The notes below the pieces were generated by a model. That model saw only the letters and a list, made by a program, of their open reading frames with translations. It had not been told where the DNA came from and made no database searches. A stretch of DNA of 64,000 bases from Deinococcus sp. AJ005 (GTDB lineage: Bacteria > Deinococcota > Deinococci > Deinococcales > Deinococcaceae): the NCBI RefSeq assembly GCF_009017495.1, contig NZ_CP044990.1, positions 2,735,001-2,799,000 on the forward strand, read 5' to 3'. Positions 28,093-38,898 of the stretch are shown one piece after another (within the stretch, counting starts at the first letter, position 1; every line of letters starts with the position of its first letter). The position numbers were made by a program, and so were the translations under genes.

Positions 28093-29241
28093 TCAATCGG
28101 CACCCAGTCCCATGCCCTCGCTTTCGGCAACCCTGTCCTCGGCGGGCCGAGTCTCGGTCTCGGGCAGGTTGCGTTTGACCTCGCGCAGGGCGGAATGGAT
28201 GATGCCCAGCGCCACGCTCATGGTCAGCATGCTGGAAAAGCCGAAGCTGACCAGCGGCAGCGGCACGCCCGTGACCGGGAAAACCCCGGCGGCAACGGCC
28301 AGATTCACCATCGCCTGCCCCACGATCATGAACATCGCGCCCGTCGCCAGAATGCTGGCCCCGTGGATCTCGGCAGTCATGGGCCGGATGCGCGCGGCCA
28401 GCTGCGAGGTTTGCAGGGCCACCGAAACGATCAGCCAGTAGCAGAACAGCAGCGTGACCACGCCCAGCAGCCCGGTGGTAAAGCCCACCGAGGCCACCAC
28501 CATGTCGGTGTGGGCGGCAAAATACTCGTAGCGCCTGCCATCTGGCCCCTGGCCCCACCAGCCGCCCCAACTCAGGTCCCTGTGGGCCAGGCCAATCTGA
28601 TCGAGGCCGATGGCCCGCTCCTCATCACGGACCTGATGGCCCTGCCACCGGGCCAGGATATAGGGGTGTTTCTCCAGGTAGACCGAGAAAACGGGCAGCG
28701 CCATCAGCGCTAGCGCAAACAGAAAGCCAGTGATGTTGCTGATCCGCACACCGGCGGCATACATCAAAATAATGCCCAGCCCGAACATCAAGACGCTGCT
28801 GCCCAGGTCCGGCTCGGCAAAGATCAGGGCGGTGGTCAGCACGATCATGACCGTGGCGCTCAGGAGCTTGTTCTGCACGCCCCGGCGCGAGAAGAACGAC
28901 GCCAGCATCATGATCAGGCCCAATTTGGCCAGTTCGGAAGGTTGAAAGCGGAAGGGGCCGCCGAAATCCAGCCATCGTTTGGTGGCGGTGCTTTCGGCAG
29001 TGCCCACCCCGATCACCAGCACCAGCAGCAGCAGCAGCAGCGTGAAGGCCCAGAACGGCGGCCCCAACTTCAGAAAGGTTTTGGGCCGCAGCCGGGCCAC
29101 CGCGAAGGTGATGCCCAGCGCCAGCGCCGTTTTCCAGCCGTGTTCCACGATCAGATCCGGGCGCGCGGCGGCGATGCCTAGCAGGCCCAGCGCCATGAGC
29201 AGCACCTGCGCGATGATCAGTTGCAGACTCATGCCCTTCAT
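28093..29241 (-). CDS. ftsW: FtsW/RodA-type SEDS peptidoglycan glycosyltransferase
   Basis: 382-residue polytopic membrane protein (about 10 segments) of the SEDS family, which polymerises lipid II at the septum or side wall. RWLDFGGPFRFQPSELAKLG, AEPDLGSS and the C-terminal GVPLPLVSFGFSSML are the family signatures. The ATG overlaps the murD stop (ATGA) behind GGAGGAGG, so translation is coupled. Pairing with murD favours FtsW over RodA. The C-terminal tail (RNLPETETRPAED) is a short cytoplasmic extension. Confidence 0.93.
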   Translation of the reverse strand: MKGMSLQLIIAQVLLMALGLLGIAAARPDLIVEHGWKTALALGITFAVARLRPKTFLKLGPPFWAFTLLLLLLVLVIGVGTAESTATKRWLDFGGPFRFQPSELAKLGLIMMLASFFSRRGVQNKLLSATVMIVLTTALIFAEPDLGSSVLMFGLGIILMYAAGVRISNITGFLFALALMALPVFSVYLEKHPYILARWQGHQVRDEERAIGLDQIGLAHRDLSWGGWWGQGPDGRRYEYFAAHTDMVVASVGFTTGLLGVVTLLFCYWLIVSVALQTSQLAARIRPMTAEIHGASILATGAMFMIVGQAMVNLAVAAGVFPVTGVPLPLVSFGFSSMLTMSVALGIIHSALREVKRNLPETETRPAEDRVAESEGMGLGAD

Positions 29242-30566
29242 GCGTCCTCCTCCCTGGCAGGCTGCGCCAGAGCCAGCGCTGCCCGCCGGAAACTGTCGCC
29301 CCGCTGGGCGTAGTCCCGGAACTGATCGAAACTGGTGCCGATAGGGGCCAGCAGAACGGTGCCTTCAGTCCCCAATGCCTTCAGTCCAGCACGCGCCGCC
29401 GCTCGCATGGTTTCATCTCCATCAGCCCCGGAGACAGTCACAAAGGGCAGCCCCAGTTCGCGGGCCAGCTTCTCGCCGTCTTCACCAAAGGCGATCACGG
29501 TTTTCACGCGGCCCCGGGCGGCCTCACGCAGCGGCCCCAGCTCCGCCCCCTTGTCACGCCCACCCACCAGCCAGGCAATCGGCGGCCTCGCTCGCTCCAG
29601 CGCCGCCTGCACAGCGATGGTGCGGGTGGCGATGCTGTCGTCGATAAAGCGCACGCCGCTCACCTGCGCCACCGTCTCGAAGCGGCCCCGCTGTGGCTGG
29701 GCAGCGCGCAGGGCAGCGGCCAGCACCTCGGTCTGCACTGGGCGGCCCAGCCGGATCAGCATGGCCTCGGCGGCCAGCAGTGCGGCGGCGGCGTTGGCCG
29801 GATGGATGGCGTCGGGCAGTTCGGCAGCGGTCAGGACTTCCTCGCCACTGTTCAGCACCAGCCGCGCCGGGGAGAAAGCAAGGATCTCAGCGCGCGTGCT
29901 GATCTCCAGCCCCTCCGGGACGATCAGCACGTCGCCCTCCTGCTGCCCCGCCGTGATGTTCAGTTTGGCGGCGTGGTAGGCGGCCACGGTGCGGTGGCGG
30001 TCCAGATGATCGACACCCAGATTGGTGATCACGGCCACGGGCAGGCGCAGGCCGGGCACCCGTTCCAGTTGAAAGCTGGACAGTTCGGCCACCGCCACCG
30101 CTGCCGTGTCCACCACATCCAGCAGCGGCGGATCGATGTTGCCGCCCTCGCGCGCGCGAACTCCGCAGGCCCGCAGCAGCGAGGCGATCAGCACCGTGGT
30201 TCCGCCCTTGCCCGCCGTGCCAGTCACGCCCACGATGGGCAGCGCCAGGCGCAGGCGGGCGGCCAGCATCACCTCACCGATGATCTCCGCGCCGCGCCCG
30301 CGCAGGCTTTCCAGGTCCGGGTGATCGATGGGCACACCGGGAGCCGCCACGACCGTTGCGTAAGTGCCGCCCACGTCGCCGCGCCCGTAATGCAACTTAT
30401 CCATCAACGCCAGATCTTCAGCAGAGGGCCGGGCGTCGTGCCACTGCGCCCGCGTTCCCTCTGAGGACAGAAACCGCGCCACGCCACGTCCACTGCGGCC
30501 CAGACCGTAAATCAGGAGACTTCCGTTGCCACCACTGCCTTCCCCCACATCCTGTTCCCCAGTCAC
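29238..30566 (-). CDS. murD: UDP-N-acetylmuramoylalanine-D-glutamate ligase MurD
   Basis: About 442 residues. Adds D-glutamate to UDP-MurNAc-L-Ala using ATP in the cytoplasm. The N-terminal Rossmann-like segment is LLIYGLGRSGRGVARFL. The Mur-ligase P-loop reads VTGTAGKGGTT (the canonical form is GTxGKT/STT), followed by ELSSFQLE, NLGVDHLDRH and the C-terminal FIDDSIATRT / GGRDKGAEL. I start at GTG 30566 because TATGTT lies exactly 6 nt upstream, the leaderless layout common in this window. An ATG at 30590 is the alternative. Operon with ftsW. Confidence 0.93.
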   Translation of the reverse strand: MTGEQDVGEGSGGNGSLLIYGLGRSGRGVARFLSSEGTRAQWHDARPSAEDLALMDKLHYGRGDVGGTYATVVAAPGVPIDHPDLESLRGRGAEIIGEVMLAARLRLALPIVGVTGTAGKGGTTVLIASLLRACGVRAREGGNIDPPLLDVVDTAAVAVAELSSFQLERVPGLRLPVAVITNLGVDHLDRHRTVAAYHAAKLNITAGQQEGDVLIVPEGLEISTRAEILAFSPARLVLNSGEEVLTAAELPDAIHPANAAAALLAAEAMLIRLGRPVQTEVLAAALRAAQPQRGRFETVAQVSGVRFIDDSIATRTIAVQAALERARPPIAWLVGGRDKGAELGPLREAARGRVKTVIAFGEDGEKLARELGLPFVTVSGADGDETMRAAARAGLKALGTEGTVLLAPIGTSFDQFRDYAQRGDSFRRAALALAQPAREEDA

Positions 30567-30572
30567 GCCCCC

Positions 30573-30578
30573 AACATA
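30573..30578 (-). promoter_or_regulatory. -10 hexamer of murD-ftsW (leaderless)
   Basis: On the minus strand TATGTT is followed by 6 nt and then GTG at 30566. This is the basis for the murD start. Confidence 0.45.
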
Positions 30579-30687
30579 GGGGAAAATCATGAATGTGGCT
30601 GGCAAATGCCTGGGGCCAACGCGCTGTGGCCCCGTATCAGATTCCGGGGCAGCGCAGACGATGCGGAACACTCCTGGCAGGCAGACC

Positions 30688-30747
30688 TAATACGGGGCGG
30701 ATTCCGTCTGTCTCGTGGGCAACCCAGGCCATCGCCCGTTTGCCCAC
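30688..30747. repeat. Partial copy of a Deinococcus-type intergenic repeat
   Basis: GGATTCCGTCTGTCTC is close to GGATTCCGTTTGTCTC at the left end of the 5446-5628 element. It is followed by a stem (GTGGGCAA 30715-30722 with TTGCCCAC 30740-30747). It lies in the gap between murD and the sulfocyanin-like gene. No second terminal repeat is apparent, so it is a fragment or a related subfamily. Confidence 0.45.
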
Positions 30748-30797
30748 TCCACACCCGAAACCCACCCCTATCCTGCTCGCCCTACGCGCAGTTCGGC

Positions 30798-31280
30798 TTA
30801 TTTGAAACTGGCGGTCTTAGCCGTGCCGGACACCATAAAGCCCACGTACTGGCCGCCCAGACCGTGGCCGGGCACGCCGCAGACCAAGTTGTAGGTTCCG
30901 GCCTTACCCACCTTGAACACCACCGTCTCGGCCTTGCTGCCCCCCGCGATGCCCCCGGCGAGTTTGGAGGTGTAAGCCTTGGCGAAGGCCGCATCCTTTT
31001 CCGTGATGCTGGACGGCAGCGTTGCGCCCTTGGTCACGACGGCGCTGTGGGGCATCATCCCGACATTCTTGAAGACCATCTTGACGGTCCATCCGGCGGG
31101 GATGGTAAATCCCTTCTTGCCGTGATCGGCCCCGTTAAAGTTCAGACCGCCGTTGTCGCTGCCCTCTCCGGCATTGACCGTAATGGTGGCAGTCTTGGTG
31201 GCCGCGTCATTGCTGACATAGGTTGCGGCGCTGGCCTGACCGAGCATCAATAGCCCGGCAACGAACAGAATCTTTTTCAT
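30798..31280 (-). CDS. Sulfocyanin-like blue copper protein with glutamine at the axial-ligand position
   Basis: 160 residues from MKKILFVAG, the first Met after a TACACT -10 hexamer 6 nt upstream. A signal peptide is cleaved near QASA, so it is exported. The cupredoxin fold is shown by LNFNGADHGKKGF, FKNVGMMPHSAVV with copper ligand His78, and the C-terminal loop CGVPGHGLGGQ with Cys134 and His139. In sulfocyanins a Met follows His by five residues; here that residue is Gln144, as in stellacyanin-type sites. It probably shuttles electrons in the periplasmic or envelope space. The redox partner is unknown. Confidence 0.88.
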   Translation of the reverse strand: MKKILFVAGLLMLGQASAATYVSNDAATKTATITVNAGEGSDNGGLNFNGADHGKKGFTIPAGWTVKMVFKNVGMMPHSAVVTKGATLPSSITEKDAAFAKAYTSKLAGGIAGGSKAETVVFKVGKAGTYNLVCGVPGHGLGGQYVGFMVSGTAKTASFK

Positions 31281-31286
31281 GCCGCG

Positions 31287-31292
31287 AGTGTA
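31287..31292 (-). promoter_or_regulatory. -10 hexamer of the sulfocyanin-like gene (leaderless)
   Basis: TACACT on the minus strand lies 6 nt before the ATG at 31280, with no Shine-Dalgarno sequence. Confidence 0.5.
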
Positions 31293-31414
31293 GGACCGCC
31301 CTGCCCCGGCATAAGCCAACGCCTCACAATCGGTCTTCACCCTCTCTTGCGTGGTTTGGGTGGTTTCTTAGAGTGTGTGGCCCCGTTCATTCCTCTCCGG
31401 GGCAGGGGTTGCGG

Positions 31415-31834
31415 TCACTCTTCCACACGCACTTCTACCGCTTTTCCCTGTGGCAGCCGATAGGCGCGCAGCACCCGGTTTTGCAGGTCCGCGATCACAT
31501 AGGGCACCGGGTAAGCGGCCAGACGCAGATCGGTGGAACTGGGCCACGCCGGGCCGCGCGGATGGCTGTGGTACAGCGCCACCAGGGCCAGACCGCCCCC
31601 GCGCATGGCCTTGAGGGCACGCAGCAGATGCACCGGATCTGCCAGATACTCGCGCTCCGGCTGCGGGGAAATGTTGGGCAGGGGGTACAGCGCCACGGCG
31701 CGGGCTTCCTCACGATCCAAATCCTCCGCCGTCCGGCCTGTGCCGCCCAGCGCGCCCACGCATTCGCGTGGAAACTCGCGGGCGGCGTGCGCCCACAGCG
31801 CGTCGGCCAGCACGGGAGGCAGAATCAGGGACAC
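31415..31834 (-). CDS. JAMM/MPN+ zinc metalloprotease
   Basis: 139 residues with a complete JAMM signature: Glu24 in FPRECVGALGG, then HSHP (His89, His91) and SSTD (Ser99, Asp102). This prokaryotic branch includes isopeptidases that remove ubiquitin-like or sulfur-carrier proteins and cysteine-processing enzymes such as Mec+. The initiator is GTG, placed by a CATAAT hexamer 6 nt upstream. No ubiquitin-like or MoaD/ThiS gene is adjacent, so the substrate is unknown. Confidence 0.87.
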   Translation of the reverse strand: MSLILPPVLADALWAHAAREFPRECVGALGGTGRTAEDLDREEARAVALYPLPNISPQPEREYLADPVHLLRALKAMRGGGLALVALYHSHPRGPAWPSSTDLRLAAYPVPYVIADLQNRVLRAYRLPQGKAVEVRVEE

Positions 31835-31840
31835 GCCCGC

Positions 31841-31846
31841 ATTATG
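31841..31846 (-). promoter_or_regulatory. -10 hexamer of the JAMM protease gene (leaderless)
   Basis: CATAAT on the minus strand is 6 nt before the GTG at 31834. Confidence 0.45.
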
Positions 31847-31974
31847 GAGCGCGGGGGCGGCGTGCCGCGCGGCACAGGTTCAAGGCGACGTGGGCCAGCA
31901 ACCGCCCGTCCCTTTCTAACCTCAAACGCCGTACAGGACGACTCAATTTCCAAATGATCCGGCCCGCTTTGCGT

Positions 31975-31980
31975 TACACT
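31975..31980 (+). promoter_or_regulatory. -10 hexamer of ftsK (leaderless)
   Basis: TACACT is 7 nt before the ftsK ATG. No Shine-Dalgarno sequence is present. Confidence 0.5.
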
Positions 31981-31987
31981 GCCCGCT

Positions 31988-35236
<3,249 letters not shown>

Positions 35237-35251
<15 letters not shown>

Positions 35252-35275
35252 ATACTTTGGTTGAATACGTTGGCT
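35237..35275. repeat. Three 13-bp tandem units spanning the ftsK stop codon
   Basis: GAATACTTTGGTT repeats perfectly at 35237-35249 and 35250-35262, and again with two changes at 35263-35275. The ftsK TGA lies at the first junction, so the extra copies are untranslated. Confidence 0.85.
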
Positions 35276-35434
35276 GAGGGATCTGGCTGAAGGGAAAGGC
35301 GGGCTGAGGGCAGGTGCTCAGGCTCCCGGGTCCGTTTCAGGAGGCCAGCAGCCTTGTACCCGGCTCAAATCTGTAGGCCAGGGCACACGCTCTCGCGTAA
35401 CATGTTTAGACCTTGCGGTCCACCCTCTTTCCCT

Positions 35435-35453
35435 TGGACAGTTCCCCTGTCCA
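35435..35453. promoter_or_regulatory. 19-bp dyad upstream of the Ter locus
   Basis: TGGACAG, five bases and CTGTCCA form a perfect 7-bp inverted repeat 76 bp upstream of the first gene of the Ter locus, in the 277-bp gap after ftsK. It could be an operator or an RNA hairpin. An A/T-rich TAAATATACAC stretch at about 35496 may hold the -10. Confidence 0.4.
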
Positions 35454-35528
35454 GCCCCCACAACCCCATAACCCACATTCCAGACGCGCACATTCTAAAT
35501 ATACACACCCCAGAGGCTGTCCATTTCT

Positions 35529-36578
35529 ATGACCCAGACCACAGCTTTTTTTCATACCTTTGACCCCGCCGACGTGACGGTGCATCTGCGCCCGGCCACG
35601 CCCCGGTTGGTGGGCGTGGCCGAGAAGGAGGCACTGCTGCGTCAGGGGGTGTCCTACGGCACACTGCTCACGCCCGAAACGCGCCCCAGCGCCGTGCAGA
35701 TGGCCGCCTACCACGCGGCCCTGACCCGCAACGGCCCCCGCGTGGCGGAGTTGATCGCCAGTCTGACCGGGCATCTGCTCCAGACCGTGCCGCAGCCGGT
35801 ACTGGTGTCGCTGGCCCGTGCAGGAACGCCCGTCGGCTGTGCCATGACCCGCTTTTCGCGGCGGCGGGGGCAAAAGCTGTCCCATCACACCCTCAGCATC
35901 ATTCGGGGGGGCGGCATTGACCGGGAGGCGCTGCGGCGCGTGCAGCATGCGCATCCGGGGGGCACACTGGTCTTCGTGGACGGCTGGACGGGCAAGGGCA
36001 GCATCTGGGGAACGCTGGTGGACAGCCTGCCCGGGGACGTGCCGCCGCTGCTGGCCGTGCTGAGTGATCCAGCGGGCGTGGCAAGTTTCGCCGGCACCCA
36101 CGACGATCTGCTTCTGCCCCACGCGGCGCTGAACGCCACCATCAGCGGGCTACTGAGCCGGACATTTGTGGACGCCGAGGCAAACGGCGGGGGCCTACAC
36201 GGCGTCCGCACCGAGGATCATCTGCGCCCCGACGATGTGACGGGCGAGTATCTGGCGGCACTGGACGCATTCGACACGGGGATAGACCTTCCCATGAATC
36301 CCGGTCTCCGCCCCACGCGCCCCTACGACGCAGTGCTGGCGCTGGCGGCTGGGCTGGGCGTGCAGGACCCGCATCTGGTCAAGCCAGGGGTGGGCGAGGC
36401 TACCCGCGTGTTCCTGCGCCGCCAGCCTGCCGGGTTGCTGCTGCGGGACGCCGGACACCCTGACACCCGCCACCTGAGCGAACTGGCACGGGCGGCGGAC
36501 ATTCCCGTGACGGTTCACCCGGAGCTGCCGTATCTGGCGGCGGCGCTGATCAGCCCACGCGCCGGGGAGGACGTATGA
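35529..36578 (+). CDS. StiP/phosphoribosyltransferase-family protein of the Ter system
   Basis: 349 residues. GVSYGTLLTPETRPS near residue 40, LVSLARAGTPVGCAMTRF, a TLSIIRGGGIDREAL stretch, and VFVDGWTGKGSI match the family annotated variously as PRTase_1 or cysteine protease StiP. It is found with TRSP-like C-terminal domains in tellurite-resistance loci. Comparative work on Ter systems (Anantharaman, Iyer and Aravind) proposed that such proteins help make a nucleoside-like metabolite. Its stop overlaps the start of the CitE-like gene (ATGA), so the pair is translationally coupled. It opens the Ter locus. Confidence 0.82.
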   Translation: MTQTTAFFHTFDPADVTVHLRPATPRLVGVAEKEALLRQGVSYGTLLTPETRPSAVQMAAYHAALTRNGPRVAELIASLTGHLLQTVPQPVLVSLARAGTPVGCAMTRFSRRRGQKLSHHTLSIIRGGGIDREALRRVQHAHPGGTLVFVDGWTGKGSIWGTLVDSLPGDVPPLLAVLSDPAGVASFAGTHDDLLLPHAALNATISGLLSRTFVDAEANGGGLHGVRTEDHLRPDDVTGEYLAALDAFDTGIDLPMNPGLRPTRPYDAVLALAAGLGVQDPHLVKPGVGEATRVFLRRQPAGLLLRDAGHPDTRHLSELARAADIPVTVHPELPYLAAALISPRAGEDV

Positions 36579-37531
36579 CCGCCCCGCTCTCGCCAGCGCT
36601 CCCCTTGAACCCCTGGCGACTGAATCCCTGGCAACTGGGGGCCAGCCTGTACACCCCAGCCACCCGGCCCGATCTGCTGGCGCTGGGGTCCGGGCGCTAC
36701 CCGTCCCTGACCAGCCTGATCTACTGCACCGAGGATTCCGTGCTGGAAGCCGATCTGCCCCTGGCACTGGCAAATCTGGCGCGCACGCTGCCGCTGCTGC
36801 CCCCACCCGGCACCGGGCCACTGCGCCTGATCCGCGCCCGCAACCCACACGTTCTGGCGCACCTGCTGACACTGGACCTACGCGGGGTCAGCGGCTTCGT
36901 GCTGCCCAAGATTCACGCGGGGAATCTGGATGCGTACCTGCGCGTGCTGGACGCCTCTACCCAGCCGCAGATGCCCGTGCTGCTCACACTGGAAACCCCG
37001 GAAGCCCTCAGCGAGGTGCAGATGACCCGACTGCGCGACCTGATTCTGGGCGGCGGCCACGGCCCCCGCGTGGCCGCCCTGCGGATCGGCGGCAACGACC
37101 TGATGCACGCGCTGGGGGTGCGCCGCAAGCCGGGGCGCACGCTGTATGAGGGACCGCTGGAACGTGTGATCAGCATGCTCATCGGCGTGTTCAAACCCCA
37201 CGGTTTCGCGCTGTCCAGTCCAGTCTATGAGGTCTTTGGCGACCTGCCCACGCTGGCCCGCGAACTGGAACAGGACCTGGATTACGGGCTATGCGGCAAG
37301 ACCATCATCCACCCGGCACAACTTCACACCGTGCTGGACGCCTACCGCGTGTCGGAGTCCGATTTGCTGGAAGCGCAGGCGATCCTCGCGCCAGACGCGC
37401 CCGCCGTCTTTCAGATGAACGGGCGCATGTGCGAACCGGCCACTCACACGCGCTGGGCCTCGGACATCCTGAGCCGCGCCAGGCTGTACGGCGTGCTGGA
37501 AACGCAGCGGCACGAGGCGCTGCACTTCTGA
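36575..37531 (+). CDS. CitE/HpcH-HpaI-family aldolase-like protein of the Ter system
   Basis: 318 residues with a TIM-barrel of the citrate-lyase-beta/HpcH family: LGASLYTPATRPDL, RLIRARNP, GFVLPKI, a metal-binding acidic strand in VLLTLETPEAL, RIGGNDLMHALG, and GKTIIHPAQL near the C-terminus. The ATG sits behind GGGGAGG and overlaps the preceding stop. Family members form or cleave C-C bonds in CoA-linked or keto-acid substrates. In Ter loci this type is a fixed partner of the StiP-like protein, presumably in synthesis of a small molecule. Substrate unknown. Confidence 0.85.
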   Translation: MTAPLSPALPLNPWRLNPWQLGASLYTPATRPDLLALGSGRYPSLTSLIYCTEDSVLEADLPLALANLARTLPLLPPPGTGPLRLIRARNPHVLAHLLTLDLRGVSGFVLPKIHAGNLDAYLRVLDASTQPQMPVLLTLETPEALSEVQMTRLRDLILGGGHGPRVAALRIGGNDLMHALGVRRKPGRTLYEGPLERVISMLIGVFKPHGFALSSPVYEVFGDLPTLARELEQDLDYGLCGKTIIHPAQLHTVLDAYRVSESDLLEAQAILAPDAPAVFQMNGRMCEPATHTRWASDILSRARLYGVLETQRHEALHF

Positions 37532-37715
37532 CCAGGAACCGCACAGCACCACCCATTCTCCCACCGTTACGCTGACAAGCCGCCGCTTTCATGAGAACAA
37601 TTTCAAGGAGTCTAAACCCCAGTCCTGATAGTTTCAGCGGTAAGGTCCGCAGTTGTTTGACCTCACGTTCTCGTCTTTCAAGCAGTTTTCAACAGGCAGT
37701 CAGGAGGAACACGGT

Positions 37716-38171
37716 ATGGGTTTTCTCGACAAGCTCAAAGCGATGGGCGCGCAGGCGAGCAAGGAAGCGCAGGACGGCTGGAGCCGTTTCAATAACGGCG
37801 CATTTGCCGACGCGACAATGGCGGCGTGCGCGCTGATCGGCGCGGCAGACGGCAAGATCGACCAGACCGAGCGCAGCCGCACCGCGCAGTTCATCACCAC
37901 CAGCGACAAGCTCAAGGCGTTCAATGTCTCGGATATGCGCGACAAGTATGACCGCTACTGCGACAAGATCACCGCCGATTTCGACTTCGGCAAGATTGAG
38001 CTGATGCAGGCCATCGGCAAGGTGGCGGGCAAGCCGGAACAGGCCCGCGCCGTGGTGCAACTGGCGGTTGTTATCGCCAATGCCGACGGCGAATTCGACG
38101 AGAAGGAAATGGGCGTGGTGCGCGAGATTGCCCAGGCCCTAAAGCTGGACCCGTCCGAATTTAACGTCTGA
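37716..38171 (+). CDS. terB: TerB-family tellurite/stress protein
   Basis: 151 residues, all-helical TerB fold: ACALIGAADGKIDQTERSR and AVVIANADGEFDEKE carry two acidic, EF-hand-like loops that bind metal in the family. TerB associates with the membrane complex of TerC and TerD proteins. The start is MGFLDKL, because AGGAGG lies just upstream; the frame's 21 earlier codons have no ribosome-binding site. It lies 57 bp before the first terD and is probably co-transcribed with it. Confidence 0.93.
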   Translation: MGFLDKLKAMGAQASKEAQDGWSRFNNGAFADATMAACALIGAADGKIDQTERSRTAQFITTSDKLKAFNVSDMRDKYDRYCDKITADFDFGKIELMQAIGKVAGKPEQARAVVQLAVVIANADGEFDEKEMGVVREIAQALKLDPSEFNV

Positions 38172-38228
38172 ACACCCAAACCATCCCTTCGTCAATTCGC
38201 GATTCATTCCCTATTAGGAGGCACCAAC

Positions 38229-38804
38229 ATGGCAGTATCACTGAAAAAAGGCGGCAACGTTTCCCTGAGCAAAGAGGCCCCCGGCCTGACGGCCATCACC
38301 GTGGGTCTGGGCTGGGACCCCCGCGCCACCGACGGTAAAGAGTTCGATCTAGACGCGAGCGCCTTTACGCTGAAGGCCGACGGTAAGGTCCGCGCCGACG
38401 GCGATTTCATCTTCTACAACAACAAGGTTTCCTCTGATGGCAGTGTGGTGCATAACGGCGACAACCGCACCGGCGAGGGCGAGGGCGACGACGAGACCAT
38501 TGACATCGACCTGAGCAAGGTGCCCGCCGACATCGACAAGGTGGCGATTACCGTGACCATCGACGAGGCCGACACCCGTGGCCAGAGCTTCGGACAGGTG
38601 GGCGGCGCGTTTATCCGCGTGATGAACAAGGACGGCGGCGCGGAGATCGCCCGTTATGACCTGAGCGAGGACTACAGCACCGAGACCGCCGTGATCTTCG
38701 GCGAGATCTACCGCAACGGCACAGACTGGAAGTTCCGCGCGGTGGGTCAGGGCTTCGCAGGCGGTCTGGCCCCAATGGCCCGCAACTTCGGCGTCAACGT
38801 CTGA
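38229..38804 (+). CDS. terD: TerD-family calcium-binding stress protein 1
   Basis: 191 residues with the full TerD pattern: [29 protein letters not shown], a [13 protein letters not shown] calcium loop, [30 protein letters not shown] and a [10 protein letters not shown] end. TerD domains are beta-sandwich calcium binders that confer resistance to tellurite and oxidative or DNA stress and cluster with TerC at the membrane. A strong ribosome-binding site (TAGGAGG) precedes the ATG. Followed by a terminator at 38839. Confidence 0.96.
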   Translation: MAVSLKKGGNVSLSKEAPGLTAITVGLGWDPRATDGKEFDLDASAFTLKADGKVRADGDFIFYNNKVSSDGSVVHNGDNRTGEGEGDDETIDIDLSKVPADIDKVAITVTIDEADTRGQSFGQVGGAFIRVMNKDGGAEIARYDLSEDYSTETAVIFGEIYRNGTDWKFRAVGQGFAGGLAPMARNFGVNV

Positions 38805-38838
38805 GCCATCGTTAAGGCAGTTCACAGTTAAGACGTTG

Positions 38839-38874
38839 GGGAGGTTGGGAACGCGGTTTCCAGCCTCCCTTTTT
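38839..38874 (+). terminator. Terminator after terD 1
   Basis: GGGAGGTTGGGAA (38839-38851) pairs with TTTCCAGCCTCCC (38857-38869) with a 5-nt loop and few mismatches, followed by TTTTT. It should stop or attenuate transcription within the Ter locus. Confidence 0.75.
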
Positions 38875-38898
38875 CCACACCCCCGTAAAAAGGAGAAC

